Assembly: GCA_947599995.1 (NCBI GenBank)
Contig: CANQFW010000007.1
Span: 1-28,765 of the forward strand
DNA length: 28,765 nucleotides
From: an uncultured Clostridia bacterium
GTDB taxonomy: Bacteria; Bacillota; Clostridia; TANB77; CAG-508
Reading direction: 5' to 3'
The notes under the pieces were generated by a model that made no database searches, was not told the DNA's origin, and was given only the letters and a program-made list of their open reading frames with translations. How positions within the stretch are numbered: the first letter of the stretch is position 1; every line of letters begins with the position of its first letter. A program made the translations under genes and the position numbers. Below are positions 1-8,309 of the stretch, piece by piece.

Positions 1-579
1 TTAGTCCCAATAGGAACGATTGTAATTGGTATTATAGCTTCAAAAATAATAAGGCCAGTTTTTATTAGTAGATATATGGTTTGTAGCTTAGGCTGTTTAT
101 GGTTGGCAGTTGCAATAAGATTATCAAGTACTTTTACAAAAAAATTAATTTTTTATGCAATTACAATAATACTGATTATAACTACTATATGTACAAAGTA
201 TAAAATAATAGAAAACGAAAATATGTATCAAAAAGAAAAAACAAAGTTGACAACTTATTTAGACGATATTAAAAGCGAAGAAATATGTATGGTTTTTGAT
301 AGCAATCAACTACAGAGGATAATTTCATATTATTATCCTAATAATGAAACATATGTATATAAACAGGAAATAACACAATTAACAAAACAAGTATATAGAC
401 AAGCTAATATGCAAATTATAGAAGACATAAAAAAATTAGATATAAAATCGAAAAGAACATATGTATTTGCAATAGGAGAAGACATATTAAACGAAATTAC
501 ACAGAACAATTATAAATATAAAAAATGTGGAAGCTATCAAATTGAAACATACAAATTTTCTATTTACCAGATAGTATAA
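1..579 (+). CDS. C-terminal part of a GT39-like membrane glycosyltransferase (5' end outside window)
   Basis: The reading frame is open from the first base of the window, so the gene starts upstream; about 192 C-terminal residues are present. The visible part starts with a hydrophobic segment, then a loop with RPVFISRYM, then two further hydrophobic stretches, then a soluble tail of about 120 residues. A short 'P-x-x-x-RY' loop before the last membrane spans, followed by a soluble C-terminal domain, is typical of polyprenyl-phosphate-dependent (GT39/PMT-like) glycosyltransferases, which add sugars to envelope glycans or proteins on the outer membrane face. The catalytic N-terminal half is not visible, so the family is inferred. 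A second predicted glycosyltransferase lies about 1.5 kb downstream, which fits an envelope-glycan neighbourhood. It could be another polytopic envelope protein. Confidence 0.55.
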   Translation, partial: LVPIGTIVIGIIASKIIRPVFISRYMVCSLGCLWLAVAIRLSSTFTKKLIFYAITIILIITTICTKYKIIENENMYQKEKTKLTTYLDDIKSEEICMVFDSNQLQRIISYYYPNNETYVYKQEITQLTKQVYRQANMQIIEDIKKLDIKSKRTYVFAIGEDILNEITQNNYKYKKCGSYQIETYKFSIYQIV

Positions 580-627
580 TGAGATATCTTAACAGGTAAC
601 TATAAACCAAAAAACTTATAAAATATC

Positions 628-656
628 TTGACAACTCTTAAATTTATTGATAATCT
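628..656 (+). promoter_or_regulatory. Predicted sigma-A promoter for the pilin-like/LRR gene
   Basis: TTGACA at 628-633 is a perfect -35 box. The -10 is TAATCT at 651-656 (17-base spacer) or GATAAT at 649-654 (15-base spacer). It lies after the upstream stop codon and about 116 bases before the preferred downstream start. Confidence 0.55.
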
Positions 657-690
657 GTAAAAGAATAATTTAAGTCACAAAAGAGGAGAA

Positions 691-720
691 ATGAGGTGGA
701 ATATGAAAAAAGTGAAGTAG
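691..720 (+). other. Possible 9-codon leader ORF before the pilin-like/LRR gene
   Basis: The strongest Shine-Dalgarno in this intergenic region (AAGAGGAG, about 680-687) precedes ATG 691, which opens a frame encoding only MRWNMKKVK before TAG at 718-720. A second in-frame ATG is at 703. The downstream gene has only a weaker ribosome binding site. This could be a translated leader peptide, the remnant of a former start, or chance. Confidence 0.25.
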
Positions 721-771
721 ATTCTTAAAATGATTTATAAATTTAAAATTAATAAGAAAGGTATTTTAGAT

Positions 772-1986
772 ATGAAAATTATTAAAACAAATTTGAAAGA
801 AAAAGGTATTACTTTAATTGCTTTAGTAATCACAATAATTATTATTTTGATATTAGCAGGAATATCAATTATGACTCTAACCGGAGAAAATGGATTAATA
901 AATAAAACTATATCTGCAAAAGAAGAAAACGAAATGTCAGCAGCTAAGGAAGAATTGAAACTGGCAATAGAGTCTTTAAAAGTAAATTATTACGAAGAAA
1001 ATGCAAATGTTACAATGAGAGACTATATTTTAAACAATGAAGATGCAATAGAAGAAGCTTTAGGAAATGGCAGTGATGTAGAAGTAAATGGTCAGGATTT
1101 AGAATATCAAAACTTTAAATTTGAATTAGATGAAGAAGGAAATTTAACACAAATAGAAAGTAAAGCTTTTGATCCTACAGAATGGGATAAAACTGCAGCA
1201 GATTATAGTTGTTTCTATTGGGAAAGTGATGATTCAAATAATGAAGGATATGGTACAGTTATAGGTTATAAATCAAAGATAGATAATTATACAGTGTTAA
1301 GGTTTCCAAGTAGATGTACAAAAATTGAATTTAAAGGAATAAATGGAACTGATAATTATGCAGATGGACTCACTGTAGATCAATCAAGAGCTTTTACAAA
1401 TAATATATTAAAGGTAGAAATACCATCAACAGTAAGCATAATAGGAGAAGATGCTTTTGGCTCAAGCTTTAGCGTTGTTTCACATTCTTTTAATAAAGTC
1501 AATACGTTTAAAATAGAAAATGGTGTAAAGATTATAGGAGAAGATGCATTTTGTCAACTGGAAGGGTTAACTAATATAACAATCCCTGATAGTGTAACAA
1601 GCATAGGACAACATGCATTTACCTATTGCAAAAATTTAAAAAATATAAAACTATCAAGTAATTTAACTAGCATCGGACGTGAAGCCTTTAGGGCGTGCAG
1701 TAGTTTAACTAGTATAGTAATACCGAATAGTGTAACTAGCATCGGAGATGCATGTTTTTGGTATTGCGATAATTTAACTAAAATATATATTCCACAGACT
1801 GTTACCCTAAAGAAAAGAGAAATAGGAGATCCATACGGAATATTTTTGGGTTGCCCTGATTCACTACAAATATATACAGATGCAAAAAACGCACAATCTA
1901 TTTGGGAAGGCAAATGGAATTGGAACGGCACATTAGATTTAACTGTCGACTATAATACAACACTAGAACAGTACAAGGCACTATAA
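772..1986 (+). CDS. Secreted pilin-like protein with BspA-type leucine-rich repeats
   Basis: Residue numbers count from ATG 772. The N-terminus has a short positively charged leader, then GITLIALVITIIIILILAGI, which resembles the class III signal and hydrophobic helix of type IV pilins with a non-canonical ITLIAL in place of FTLIEL. An acidic linker follows (about residues 45-135), then from about residue 210 several BspA-type (LRR_5) repeats with the recurring pattern 'L-x-x-I-x-I-P-x-S-V-T-S-I-G-x-x-A-F'. BspA-like LRR proteins are surface or secreted adhesion and interaction proteins; the ligand here is unknown. ATG 730 is also in frame but has no ribosome binding site; ATG 772 has AGAAAGG ten bases upstream and gives the short leader typical of prepilins. 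No pilin assembly genes are in the window. Confidence 0.75.
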   Translation: MKIIKTNLKEKGITLIALVITIIIILILAGISIMTLTGENGLINKTISAKEENEMSAAKEELKLAIESLKVNYYEENANVTMRDYILNNEDAIEEALGNGSDVEVNGQDLEYQNFKFELDEEGNLTQIESKAFDPTEWDKTAADYSCFYWESDDSNNEGYGTVIGYKSKIDNYTVLRFPSRCTKIEFKGINGTDNYADGLTVDQSRAFTNNILKVEIPSTVSIIGEDAFGSSFSVVSHSFNKVNTFKIENGVKIIGEDAFCQLEGLTNITIPDSVTSIGQHAFTYCKNLKNIKLSSNLTSIGREAFRACSSLTSIVIPNSVTSIGDACFWYCDNLTKIYIPQTVTLKKREIGDPYGIFLGCPDSLQIYTDAKNAQSIWEGKWNWNGTLDLTVDYNTTLEQYKAL

Positions 1987-1989
1987 AAT

Positions 1990-2022
1990 AATAGCAAGGA
2001 ATAAATACCCCTTGCTATTTTA
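1990..2022 (+). terminator. Rho-independent terminator after the LRR gene
   Basis: A perfect 10-bp stem (AATAGCAAGG at 1990-1999 and CCTTGCTATT at 2010-2019) has a 10-base loop. The following T-run is short, so it may be a weak terminator. Confidence 0.6.
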
Positions 2023-2100
2023 ATAGTAAAAAAATATTCATAAATTCCAAAAAATAATAAAATCCTAATAATAAAACTGAAAACAAACGGAGGACTAAAA

Positions 2101-3600
2101 ATGCTTAAGAGAATAAAAAACAAAACAATAGTAAAATATCTAACAATAGTCGGAATAACCCTTCTAATTTGCCAAAACTTTTTACAAATGCACTATTCGT
2201 CTGACACATATGTACTATATGACTTAGGGTATATGCAGTATCCGTCACAATACTTTTTATTAGATGGAAGATTAATCTCTACTATTGTTTGCTATATAGC
2301 TGGAATATTGAAAATTCCAATATCAACATATATAATAGGAATGGACTTTATGGCTATTATTTTTATTGGAACATCGGTGTATATAATAAACGAGATATTA
2401 GAAAAAATAATTGTTCCAGAAAAAAATGTTGTAAAATGTTTATTGACAGCAAGTAGTTTTATACTAATTCTGAACCAATTTACACTAGAGTATTTATTAT
2501 TTCCAGAATCAGCAGTAATGTGCCTAGGTGTACTATTAAATGTACTTGCAGTAAGGACAATGATACAAAGTCCAAAACATAAATATTTAAAGATATTTTT
2601 ATTATTGTTGCTAGCAGTATTTTGTTACCAGGGCGTACTAAATATGTTCCCAATTTTGGCAATTTTGGTATACATAGTAAAGCAAATTGTAGATAAAAGA
2701 GAATATAAAATAAAAGAAAAAGAGTTTTTTATAGAGATGTGCAAACTAGCAGTTATAGTAATAATAGCACTTTTAATTTGTATGTTAGCAATAAAAATAT
2801 GTAATAACATATTATGTTGCGACCAAGATAGAATGATGCATTTAGTTAATCTTGAGGCAGTGACTTTAAGGTGGAAAACAGTATCTAACTATCTAGACGA
2901 ATTGTGGAATAAAAGTATGTATATGCTACCAGAACATACAGGAAATATAGTAATAATTATAACTCTAATATCTTTAGTACTACTAAAAACAAAAAAAGAA
3001 ATGATTATGCAATACATTTTACTATTGATGGTTTCGTTTATAATATGTATAGTGCCAATGTTTTTATTTAATACAGGAATCTGTGGAAGAGTAAATGAGC
3101 CATTAATGATGATATGGGGTGCATCTTTAATTATACTTTTAGCACAAACTCAAATAATAAATGAAAATAGAAAAGTAAAGTTTATTTATGCATTTATTAT
3201 CATATCATTTATAATAAATAATATTTTTATTATGCAAAATATAACTGAACATATTGCATCAAATAGAGTAGAAGAAAATATGGGAAAATCAATTAAAAGA
3301 CTTCTTGAAGAATATGAAGAAGAAACAGGAATTACTGTATCTAAATTTGGATATATATATGATCAATCTCCTCAACAATATGCTACAGGAATTAAGCCTA
3401 TAGGTTCACTTACAGAAAGAAAACTTGCTTGTTCGTGGAGTATAAAGCAAGCAATGAATTTCTATTGTGAAAGAAAGTTCCAGCTAGTTGGGATTCCTTT
3501 AAAAGTTTATGAAGAAAAAGTACAAAGAAAAGACTATACTGAATTTTTAGGAGAACAGGTAATATTTGATGAGGATGCAGTGTATTTACTTGTTTATTAA
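2101..3600 (+). CDS. Polytopic membrane protein, GtrII-like glucosyltransferase family (probable)
   Basis: This 499-residue protein has about ten hydrophobic segments. Its first extracytoplasmic loop contains SDTYVLYDLGYMQYPSQ and then DGRLIS, which resembles the acidic loop and 'GR' motif of GtrII-type glucosyltransferases; these transfer glucose from undecaprenyl-phosphate-glucose to surface polysaccharide. It ends in a soluble tail of about 110 residues. The start ATG has a strong ribosome binding site (CGGAGG) about ten bases upstream. Family assignment rests on overall architecture and the early loop, not on a confirmed catalytic residue. It could instead be a polysaccharide polymerase or another GT-C fold enzyme. 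The upstream GT39-like fragment and downstream PAP2 phosphatase suggest lipid-linked sugar metabolism. Confidence 0.55.
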   Translation: MLKRIKNKTIVKYLTIVGITLLICQNFLQMHYSSDTYVLYDLGYMQYPSQYFLLDGRLISTIVCYIAGILKIPISTYIIGMDFMAIIFIGTSVYIINEILEKIIVPEKNVVKCLLTASSFILILNQFTLEYLLFPESAVMCLGVLLNVLAVRTMIQSPKHKYLKIFLLLLLAVFCYQGVLNMFPILAILVYIVKQIVDKREYKIKEKEFFIEMCKLAVIVIIALLICMLAIKICNNILCCDQDRMMHLVNLEAVTLRWKTVSNYLDELWNKSMYMLPEHTGNIVIIITLISLVLLKTKKEMIMQYILLLMVSFIICIVPMFLFNTGICGRVNEPLMMIWGASLIILLAQTQIINENRKVKFIYAFIIISFIINNIFIMQNITEHIASNRVEENMGKSIKRLLEEYEEETGITVSKFGYIYDQSPQQYATGIKPIGSLTERKLACSWSIKQAMNFYCERKFQLVGIPLKVYEEKVQRKDYTEFLGEQVIFDEDAVYLLVY

Positions 3601-3681
3601 ACAATTTTGCATATGTTCAATTAAAATGGTAATTTATGCAGATATAAAATATAATAAAACTCTAAGTAAGAAAGGTATAAA

Positions 3682-4338
3682 ATGAATTTACAAAAAAAAG
3701 AAAAAGTTTTAAATCTAAAATGGATAGTATTAGTTATATGCTTAATAACATTTTTCTTAATTGCTAAAGAAGCGTTAAGTCAAGAAGATATAAATTTAGA
3801 TATTAATGGATATAAAATAATTACAAGTATGTTTAGAGCAGATTTTATGTTACATATTGCAAAAACTATAACTAATCTCGGAGGGGCAATTTTTCTAATT
3901 ATTTTTACATTAGCAGTCATAATTTTTATGAAGAATGAGAAAATTGAATTATCTATAGCATTAAATTTAATAGTTGCAACAATAATAAATACATCATTAA
4001 AAAATATTTTACAAAGGCCAAGACCAACACAATATAGATTAATTGATGAAACAGGATTTAGTTTTCCATCAGGGCATTCAATGGTAAGTATGTCATTTTA
4101 TGGATTTTTAATATATTTAATATTTAAATATATTAAAAACAAAAAGATAAAGATTATATCAATAACATTATTAAGTATACTAATACTTTCAATAGGAGCA
4201 AGTAGAATATATTTAGGAGTACATTACACAAGTGATGTACTTGGTGGATATTTACTTGGAGTTTCCTATTTAATAATATACACAAGTCTGATGGGTAAAT
4301 TTTTAGAAAAGGAGAGTGATAAAAAATGCAAGACCTAG
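3682..4338 (+). CDS. PAP2-family membrane phosphatase (undecaprenyl-diphosphatase/PgpB-like)
   Basis: All three signature motifs of the type 2 phosphatidic acid phosphatase superfamily are intact in this 218-residue protein: KNILQRPRP (about 107-115), FPSGHS (about 128-133, catalytic His) and SRIYLGVHYTSD (about 174-185, nucleophile His and Asp). Hydrophobic segments before and between them fit a polytopic membrane enzyme with its active site at the outer membrane face. Members dephosphorylate undecaprenyl diphosphate, phosphatidylglycerophosphate or similar lipids; the substrate cannot be decided here. The ribosome binding site is AAGAAAGG. The last 13 bases overlap the prfB start at 4326, so the two genes are probably co-transcribed and translationally coupled. 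Confidence 0.85.
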   Translation: MNLQKKEKVLNLKWIVLVICLITFFLIAKEALSQEDINLDINGYKIITSMFRADFMLHIAKTITNLGGAIFLIIFTLAVIIFMKNEKIELSIALNLIVATIINTSLKNILQRPRPTQYRLIDETGFSFPSGHSMVSMSFYGFLIYLIFKYIKNKKIKIISITLLSILILSIGASRIYLGVHYTSDVLGGYLLGVSYLIIYTSLMGKFLEKESDKKCKT

Positions 4339-5424
4339 AAGAAAATACAAGACTTTTAAATGAGCTAGATTCAAGATTAAAAAGTTTGGGTGATTCACTT
4401 TGACATAGAAAAAAATGAAGAAGATTTGAAGGCACTAGAAGCAAAAACCATGCAACCAACCTTTTGGGAAGATGCAAAACAAAGTAATAAAATTTTATCA
4501 GAAATTAAGCAAAAAAAGAATATTACATCATCGTATAGGAAAATAGAAGAAGAATTAAAAAATATACAGGAATTGACAGAATTACTTAAAATTGAATATG
4601 ATGAAGACCTAGCAAAGGAAATTATACAAAATACAAATAAAATTTCAAATGAGGTAGAAAAATTTGAGCTACAAACACTTTTAAATGGAAAATATGATAA
4701 AAATAATGCGATTTTAACACTTCATCCAGGCGCAGGAGGAACAGAAGCACAAGATTGGGCAGAAATGCTTTATAGAATGTATACAAGGTGGGCTCAAAAG
4801 CAAGGTTATAGTGTAAAAGAATTAGATTATTTAGAAGGAGATGAAGCGGGACTAAAAAGTGTTACATTTGAAGTAATTGGAGATAATGCCTATGGATATT
4901 TAAAAGGGGAAATGGGAGTACATAGATTGGTAAGAATTTCACCTTTTGATGCTGGAGGTAGAAGACATACATCTTTTGCATCTTTAGAAGTACTTCCAGA
5001 AATAACTGATGATGTAGAGTTATATATTAATCCAGATGATATTAAAATGGATGTATATAGAGCATCTGGAGCAGGAGGACAGCATATCAATAAAACTTCA
5101 TCAGCAGTAAGGCTTACACATCTTCCAACAGGAATTGTAGTTGCATGCCAAACCGAGCGTTCTCAACTTCAAAATAGAGAAAATGCTATGAAAATGTTAA
5201 AGTCAAAGCTCTTAGATTTAAAAGAAAGAGAGCAAAAAGAAACTATTGAAGAATTAAAAGGGGTTCAAAGAGACATTGCTTGGGGAAGTCAAATAAGGTC
5301 ATATGTATTTTGTCCTTATACACTTGTAAAAGATCATAGAACAAACTTTGAAGTTGGGAATGTACAAAGTGTTATGGATGGTGATTTGGATGGATTTATT
5401 GAGAGTTTTTTAAAGAAGAAATAA
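4326..5424 (+). CDS. prfB: Peptide chain release factor 2 (with programmed +1 frameshift)
   Basis: RF2 releases the nascent chain at UGA and UAA codons. Translation from ATG 4326 (ribosome binding site AAAAGGAG) gives 25 codons ending in CTT, then an in-frame TGA at 4401-4403. Skipping T4401 continues as DIEKNEEDLK to 5424. The joined product (4326-4400 plus 4402-5424) is 365 residues, the same length as E. coli RF2. The tripeptide anticodon SPF falls at residues 205-207 and the peptidyl-transferase GGQ at 250-252, exactly the E. coli positions. Residue 246 is Ala, unlike the Thr of E. coli K-12. The gene therefore looks intact and autoregulated: low RF2 favours frameshifting past UGA. It overlaps the end of the PAP2 gene and is followed by a strong terminator. 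Confidence 0.96.
4386..4404 (+). promoter_or_regulatory. prfB programmed +1 frameshift site
   Basis: The sequence CTTTGAC at 4398-4404 is the invariant RF2 recoding heptamer (CUU in the P site, UGA in the A site, C after). The usual upstream Shine-Dalgarno-like stimulator is represented by GGGTGAT at 4388-4394, which lies a few bases further from CTT than AGGGGG does in E. coli. Readthrough in the +1 frame restores full RF2. Confidence 0.9.
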
Positions 5425-5458
5425 TTTAATAAGAATGTATAATTTACGTGAAGTACTT

Positions 5459-5503
5459 GTTACTGGTTAAAGGTATTAAACTGTTAACCAGTAACTTTTT
5501 TTT
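5459..5503 (+). terminator. Rho-independent terminator after prfB
   Basis: A perfect 12-bp stem (GTTACTGGTTAA at 5459-5470 and TTAACCAGTAAC at 5484-5495) is followed by eight T residues. Confidence 0.95.
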
Positions 5504-5609
5504 ATGATAATTACAACTTATTTCACATAAGCTTTCTAAAAATCATAAAATATTATTAGACCATCATTTAATTAAATAGGTTTACAAAAAAACAAAGAAG
5601 GTGCCAAAT

Positions 5610-6794
5610 ATGGACGAAATAGTAGTATTGAAATTTGGAGGAAGCTCAGTTGCAGATAATGAAAAACTGAAAATTGTAGCTAACAAAATAAAAAAATTTT
5701 ATAATGATAGTAAAAAAATAGTAGTAGTTGTATCGGCCCAAGGGAAGACTACAGATAGATTAATAGAAGAGGCAAAGTCTCTTACAAAATTGCCAAATGA
5801 AAGAGAATTAGATGTTTTACTAAGTACAGGAGAACAAGTGTCTATTTCAAAACTTTCTATACTTTTAAATGATATGAAAATTCCAGCTATATCACTTACA
5901 GGTTGGCAGGCAGGAATATTTACGAATAATATTAACCAAAATGCTATAATTGAAGATATTGATACATCAAGAATATTAAAAGAATTAAAAGAAGGAAAAG
6001 TGGTAATAATTGCAGGATTTCAGGGAGTAAATAGCATGTCAGATATAACAACTTTAGGAAGAGGTGGATCAGACACTACAGCTGTTGCAATAGCTGCAAA
6101 ATTAAAGTGTAAAATCTGCTATATTTTTTCAGATGTAGATGGAGTGTATTCAACAGACCCAAGACAAGTCAAACAAGCTAAAAAATTGGATAACATTTCA
6201 TATGATGAGATGATAGACATTGCAAATGAAGGTGCAAAAGTATTGCATCCAAGATGTGTAGAGCTTGGACAAAAATACTGTATTCCAATAGTTGCAAAGT
6301 CTACATTTATAGAAAATGAAGGGACTATAATACATGATAAGTTAGAGGAAACAGCTGTAAAAAACATAGTAAAAAATGATAATATAATATATGTAAATGC
6401 AAGGTATAAAAATGGTTCAGATTATTTATTTAATGAAATGTATAAAACTTTTATAAGTTATGGTTTAGATGTCAAAAATTTAATAAATAGTAGTGAAACG
6501 AATTTTGAAATTTCATTTACTATAAACAAGCAAAATCTAGATAAATTAGAAAGATTATTAAAAGAAAAATTTAATTTTATAGAATATTCTTTTACAGAAA
6601 TTTCTCGCATATCTATTATAGGTAATGGTGTAACTAAAGATAATTTAATATTAAGAAATGTTATGAATATTATAGAAAACAATAAGCTTAATATATTAAG
6701 CATGGAAATTAATGAGACCAAGATTGCAATTATGTTTAAGTCAAGTGTTTCAAATACTGTTCTACAAGATATTCATAATGCTTTAATAAAATAA
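5610..6794 (+). CDS. lysC: Aspartate kinase
   Basis: Aspartokinase phosphorylates aspartate in the first step of lysine, threonine, methionine and diaminopimelate synthesis; diaminopimelate also feeds peptidoglycan and dipicolinate in spore formers. The amino-acid-kinase domain begins with VVLKFGGSSVAD and contains GRGGSDTTAVAIAAKL (about 150-165) and FSDVDGVYSTDPR (about 173-185), the conserved nucleotide- and aspartate-binding motifs. The region after about residue 255 holds two ACT-like regulatory domains, so feedback inhibition is expected though the effector is unknown. An in-frame GTG lies at 5601, but it sits inside the Shine-Dalgarno AAGAAGGTG; ATG 5610 has the right spacing and gives 394 residues. 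It is monocistronic, with terminators on both sides. No lysine riboswitch is evident in the roughly 100-base leader. Confidence 0.93.
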   Translation: MDEIVVLKFGGSSVADNEKLKIVANKIKKFYNDSKKIVVVVSAQGKTTDRLIEEAKSLTKLPNERELDVLLSTGEQVSISKLSILLNDMKIPAISLTGWQAGIFTNNINQNAIIEDIDTSRILKELKEGKVVIIAGFQGVNSMSDITTLGRGGSDTTAVAIAAKLKCKICYIFSDVDGVYSTDPRQVKQAKKLDNISYDEMIDIANEGAKVLHPRCVELGQKYCIPIVAKSTFIENEGTIIHDKLEETAVKNIVKNDNIIYVNARYKNGSDYLFNEMYKTFISYGLDVKNLINSSETNFEISFTINKQNLDKLERLLKEKFNFIEYSFTEISRISIIGNGVTKDNLILRNVMNIIENNKLNILSMEINETKIAIMFKSSVSNTVLQDIHNALIK

Positions 6795-6810
6795 TTTTTT
6801 AACACATTTG

Positions 6811-6866
6811 AAGCTTTAAAGATAAATTTACTGCAATAGTATCACATTTTATCTTTAAAGCTTTTT
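6811..6866 (+). terminator. Strong rho-independent terminator after lysC
   Basis: A perfect 16-bp stem (AAGCTTTAAAGATAAA at 6811-6826 and its complement at 6848-6863) precedes a short T-run. The A-rich left flank means it could also work in the minus direction. Confidence 0.85.
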
Positions 6867-6969
6867 ATATTTTAGCAAGTTCATCATTTATAAAATTTTA
6901 TAAGCATATTGTTCTAAAATTATCATTCCTGAATATACTTATATTAAAACAAAAGGAGGGAAGAGGCCA

Positions 6970-7272
6970 ATGGTAGTAGAAGAAAGAAGGCCCATAGGTC
7001 CTGCAAATGGAGTTTTACAAAACATTATACTTGAAAATAGAAATAAGCTTAGCGTTTCTGGAGTAAAAGATGTTTTAAGCTTTGATGACCAGGTTGTTAT
7101 AATGGAAACAGAATTAGGATTGCTAACCGTTAAAGGTGAGAATTTGAAAATAAATAAATTAAGTATAGATACATCGGAAGTAGTTGTCGAAGGACAGATA
7201 GATAGCTTAGGGTACAGTGAACAAAATAAAGCAAAACAAGAGGGAAGTTTGCTTAGCAAAATATTTAAATAA
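6970..7272 (+). CDS. yabP: Sporulation protein YabP
   Basis: The 100-residue product matches YabP/YqfC-family proteins in length and in its central beta-rich block (LSVSGVKDVLSFDDQVVIME, then GLLTVKGENLKINKL). In Bacillus subtilis yabP is mother-cell expressed and lies immediately before yabQ and divIC, the same order as here. Its exact function is not established. The ribosome binding site AAAGGAGGG (6953-6961) selects ATG 6970. The stop is 12 bases before yabQ, so they form one operon. I could not identify a convincing sigma-E promoter upstream. Confidence 0.9.
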   Translation: MVVEERRPIGPANGVLQNIILENRNKLSVSGVKDVLSFDDQVVIMETELGLLTVKGENLKINKLSIDTSEVVVEGQIDSLGYSEQNKAKQEGSLLSKIFK

Positions 7273-7284
7273 GGTGACATGTAG

Positions 7285-7788
7285 ATGGCAGAGAATCAAG
7301 CGTATTTATTTTTGATTTTTACATTAAATGGAGTTTTTATAGGTTTATTATTTGATTTTTTCAGAATATTAAGACAAGGTTTTAACACGAATAACATCAT
7401 AACATATATTCAAGATATCATTTTTTGGATTTTTGCAGGTTTAAGTATTATATTCTCGATGGTTAACTTTAGTAATGGAACTTTAAGATTTTTTATGGTA
7501 ATTGGAATTGCAATAGGATTTATAACATACATTCTAACATTTAGTAAGTACATAAGAAAGTTTAGCGTATCTAGTATTAAAATTCTCAAGAAAATTGTAA
7601 AATATATTTGGGGTATAATTATATATCCTTTTAAAATAATGCATAAAATTATTATGACTCCACTAAAGAAATTAATCAATTATATTGATAAAAAAGTAAA
7701 AAAAGCGACTTTTTTAGAAAAAAATCAGACAAATAACAAAAAAATAGAGAAAAAAAGCAGGATTTTTTTGAAAAAAGTAGAAAAATAA
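7285..7788 (+). CDS. yabQ: Spore cortex biosynthesis protein YabQ
   Basis: YabQ is an integral membrane protein of the mother cell needed for spore cortex formation in B. subtilis. The 167-residue product shows the family's N-terminal pattern: a membrane span, FDFFRILRQGF, then YIQDIIFWIFAGLS, followed by two more hydrophobic stretches and a long basic C-terminal tail from about residue 110. The ribosome binding site AAGGTGAC lies six bases before ATG 7285. It is placed between yabP and divIC, as in many sporulating Firmicutes. The Lys-rich tail is low in complexity and probably cytoplasmic. Confidence 0.88.
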   Translation: MAENQAYLFLIFTLNGVFIGLLFDFFRILRQGFNTNNIITYIQDIIFWIFAGLSIIFSMVNFSNGTLRFFMVIGIAIGFITYILTFSKYIRKFSVSSIKILKKIVKYIWGIIIYPFKIMHKIIMTPLKKLINYIDKKVKKATFLEKNQTNNKKIEKKSRIFLKKVEK

Positions 7789-7825
7789 ATATATAAGAGT
7801 TTATTTTAGAGGAAGAAAGGTACGT

Positions 7826-8101
7826 ATGATGAAGTTAGGAAACATAATAAAAAAAGTTATAATTATAGGTATAATTATATATGGAATAAATACATTTATA
7901 AGTCAGCAAAAAATACTAAGTACATATGCATCTAATTCAAAAACATTAGATGAGCAAATCGCAAAAGCTGAACAATATCAGACAGAATTAAATGAAATTA
8001 AAAATAATGTCAATTCACCAGAGTATATTGAACAAATAGCAAGAGAAAAACTAGATATGTATTTGCCAAATGAAAGAGTTTATATGGACAATTCAAATTA
8101 A
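7826..8101 (+). CDS. divIC: Septum formation initiator protein DivIC (FtsB-like)
   Basis: The protein is a 91-residue bitopic membrane protein: a short basic N-terminus, one membrane span (about residues 8-25), then a coiled-coil stretch rich in Glu, Gln and Lys, ending in PEYIEQIAREKLDMYLPNE. The 'IAREKL' block is the conserved end of DivIC/FtsB. Such proteins act with FtsL and DivIB/FtsQ in the divisome. Two adjacent ATGs (7826 and 7829) follow AAGAAAGG; either may be used. It follows yabQ by 37 bases with no terminator between and is closed by a terminator at 8101-8139. The S1-domain gene yabR that often follows in Bacillus is absent. Confidence 0.88.
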   Translation: MMKLGNIIKKVIIIGIIIYGINTFISQQKILSTYASNSKTLDEQIAKAEQYQTELNEIKNNVNSPEYIEQIAREKLDMYLPNERVYMDNSN

Positions 8102-8139
8102 AAATCCTTTAAAAAATTATTTTTTTAGAGGATTTTTTT
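8101..8139 (+). terminator. Rho-independent terminator after divIC
   Basis: AAATCCT (8102-8108) pairs with AGGATTT (8129-8135); the A-rich and T-rich inner flanks extend the stem. A run of T residues follows at 8133-8139. Confidence 0.8.
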
Positions 8140-8148
8140 GCTTTTTAC

Positions 8149-8177
8149 TTCACAAAATTTCCAAAATATGGTATACT
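8149..8177 (+). promoter_or_regulatory. Predicted sigma-A promoter of rho
   Basis: TTCACA (8149-8154), a 17-base spacer, then TATACT (8172-8177) preceded by TGG, an extended -10. It starts a leader of about 175 bases before rho. Confidence 0.7.
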
Positions 8178-8197
8178 TGCTTATGTAAAAAAACGTG

Positions 8198-8309
8198 TTA
8201 AGTGATTACTTCACTTAAAAATAAAAATCTTATAGAAGAAAATTAGTTTATTATTCAAATAAATTATATCATGGAAGTGATATAATTTAAAGTTTTGGGT
8301 AACTTTAAA
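8198..8309 (+). promoter_or_regulatory. Structured rho leader with three hairpins, two mutually exclusive
   Basis: Three perfect stems were found. Hairpin 1 is TTAAGTGA at 8198-8205 with TCACTTAA at 8211-8218. Hairpin 2 is a 12-bp stem, 8260-8271 with 8278-8289, and a 6-base loop. Hairpin 3 is TTTAAAGTT at 8286-8294 with AACTTTAAA at 8301-8309. Hairpins 2 and 3 compete for bases 8286-8289 (TTTA), so both cannot form fully. Rho is autoregulated in several bacteria, so a regulatory leader is plausible, but no mechanism is shown by the sequence. Confidence 0.45.

Noticed and set aside
1560..1760. DNA repeats in the LRR gene as a CRISPR-like or mobile repeat
   Set aside because: The similarity (AGTGTAAC-x-AGCAT) reflects the repeated LRR protein motif, is imperfect, and stays in frame.
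5504..5609. Lysine riboswitch upstream of lysC
   Set aside because: The gap is only about 100 bases, AT-rich, and shows none of the long paired elements of the lysine riboswitch.
6904..6940. Sigma-E-like promoter before yabP (GCATATT and AATATACT)
   Set aside because: The spacing between the two elements is about 21 bases, too long for sigma-E, and other placements match poorly.
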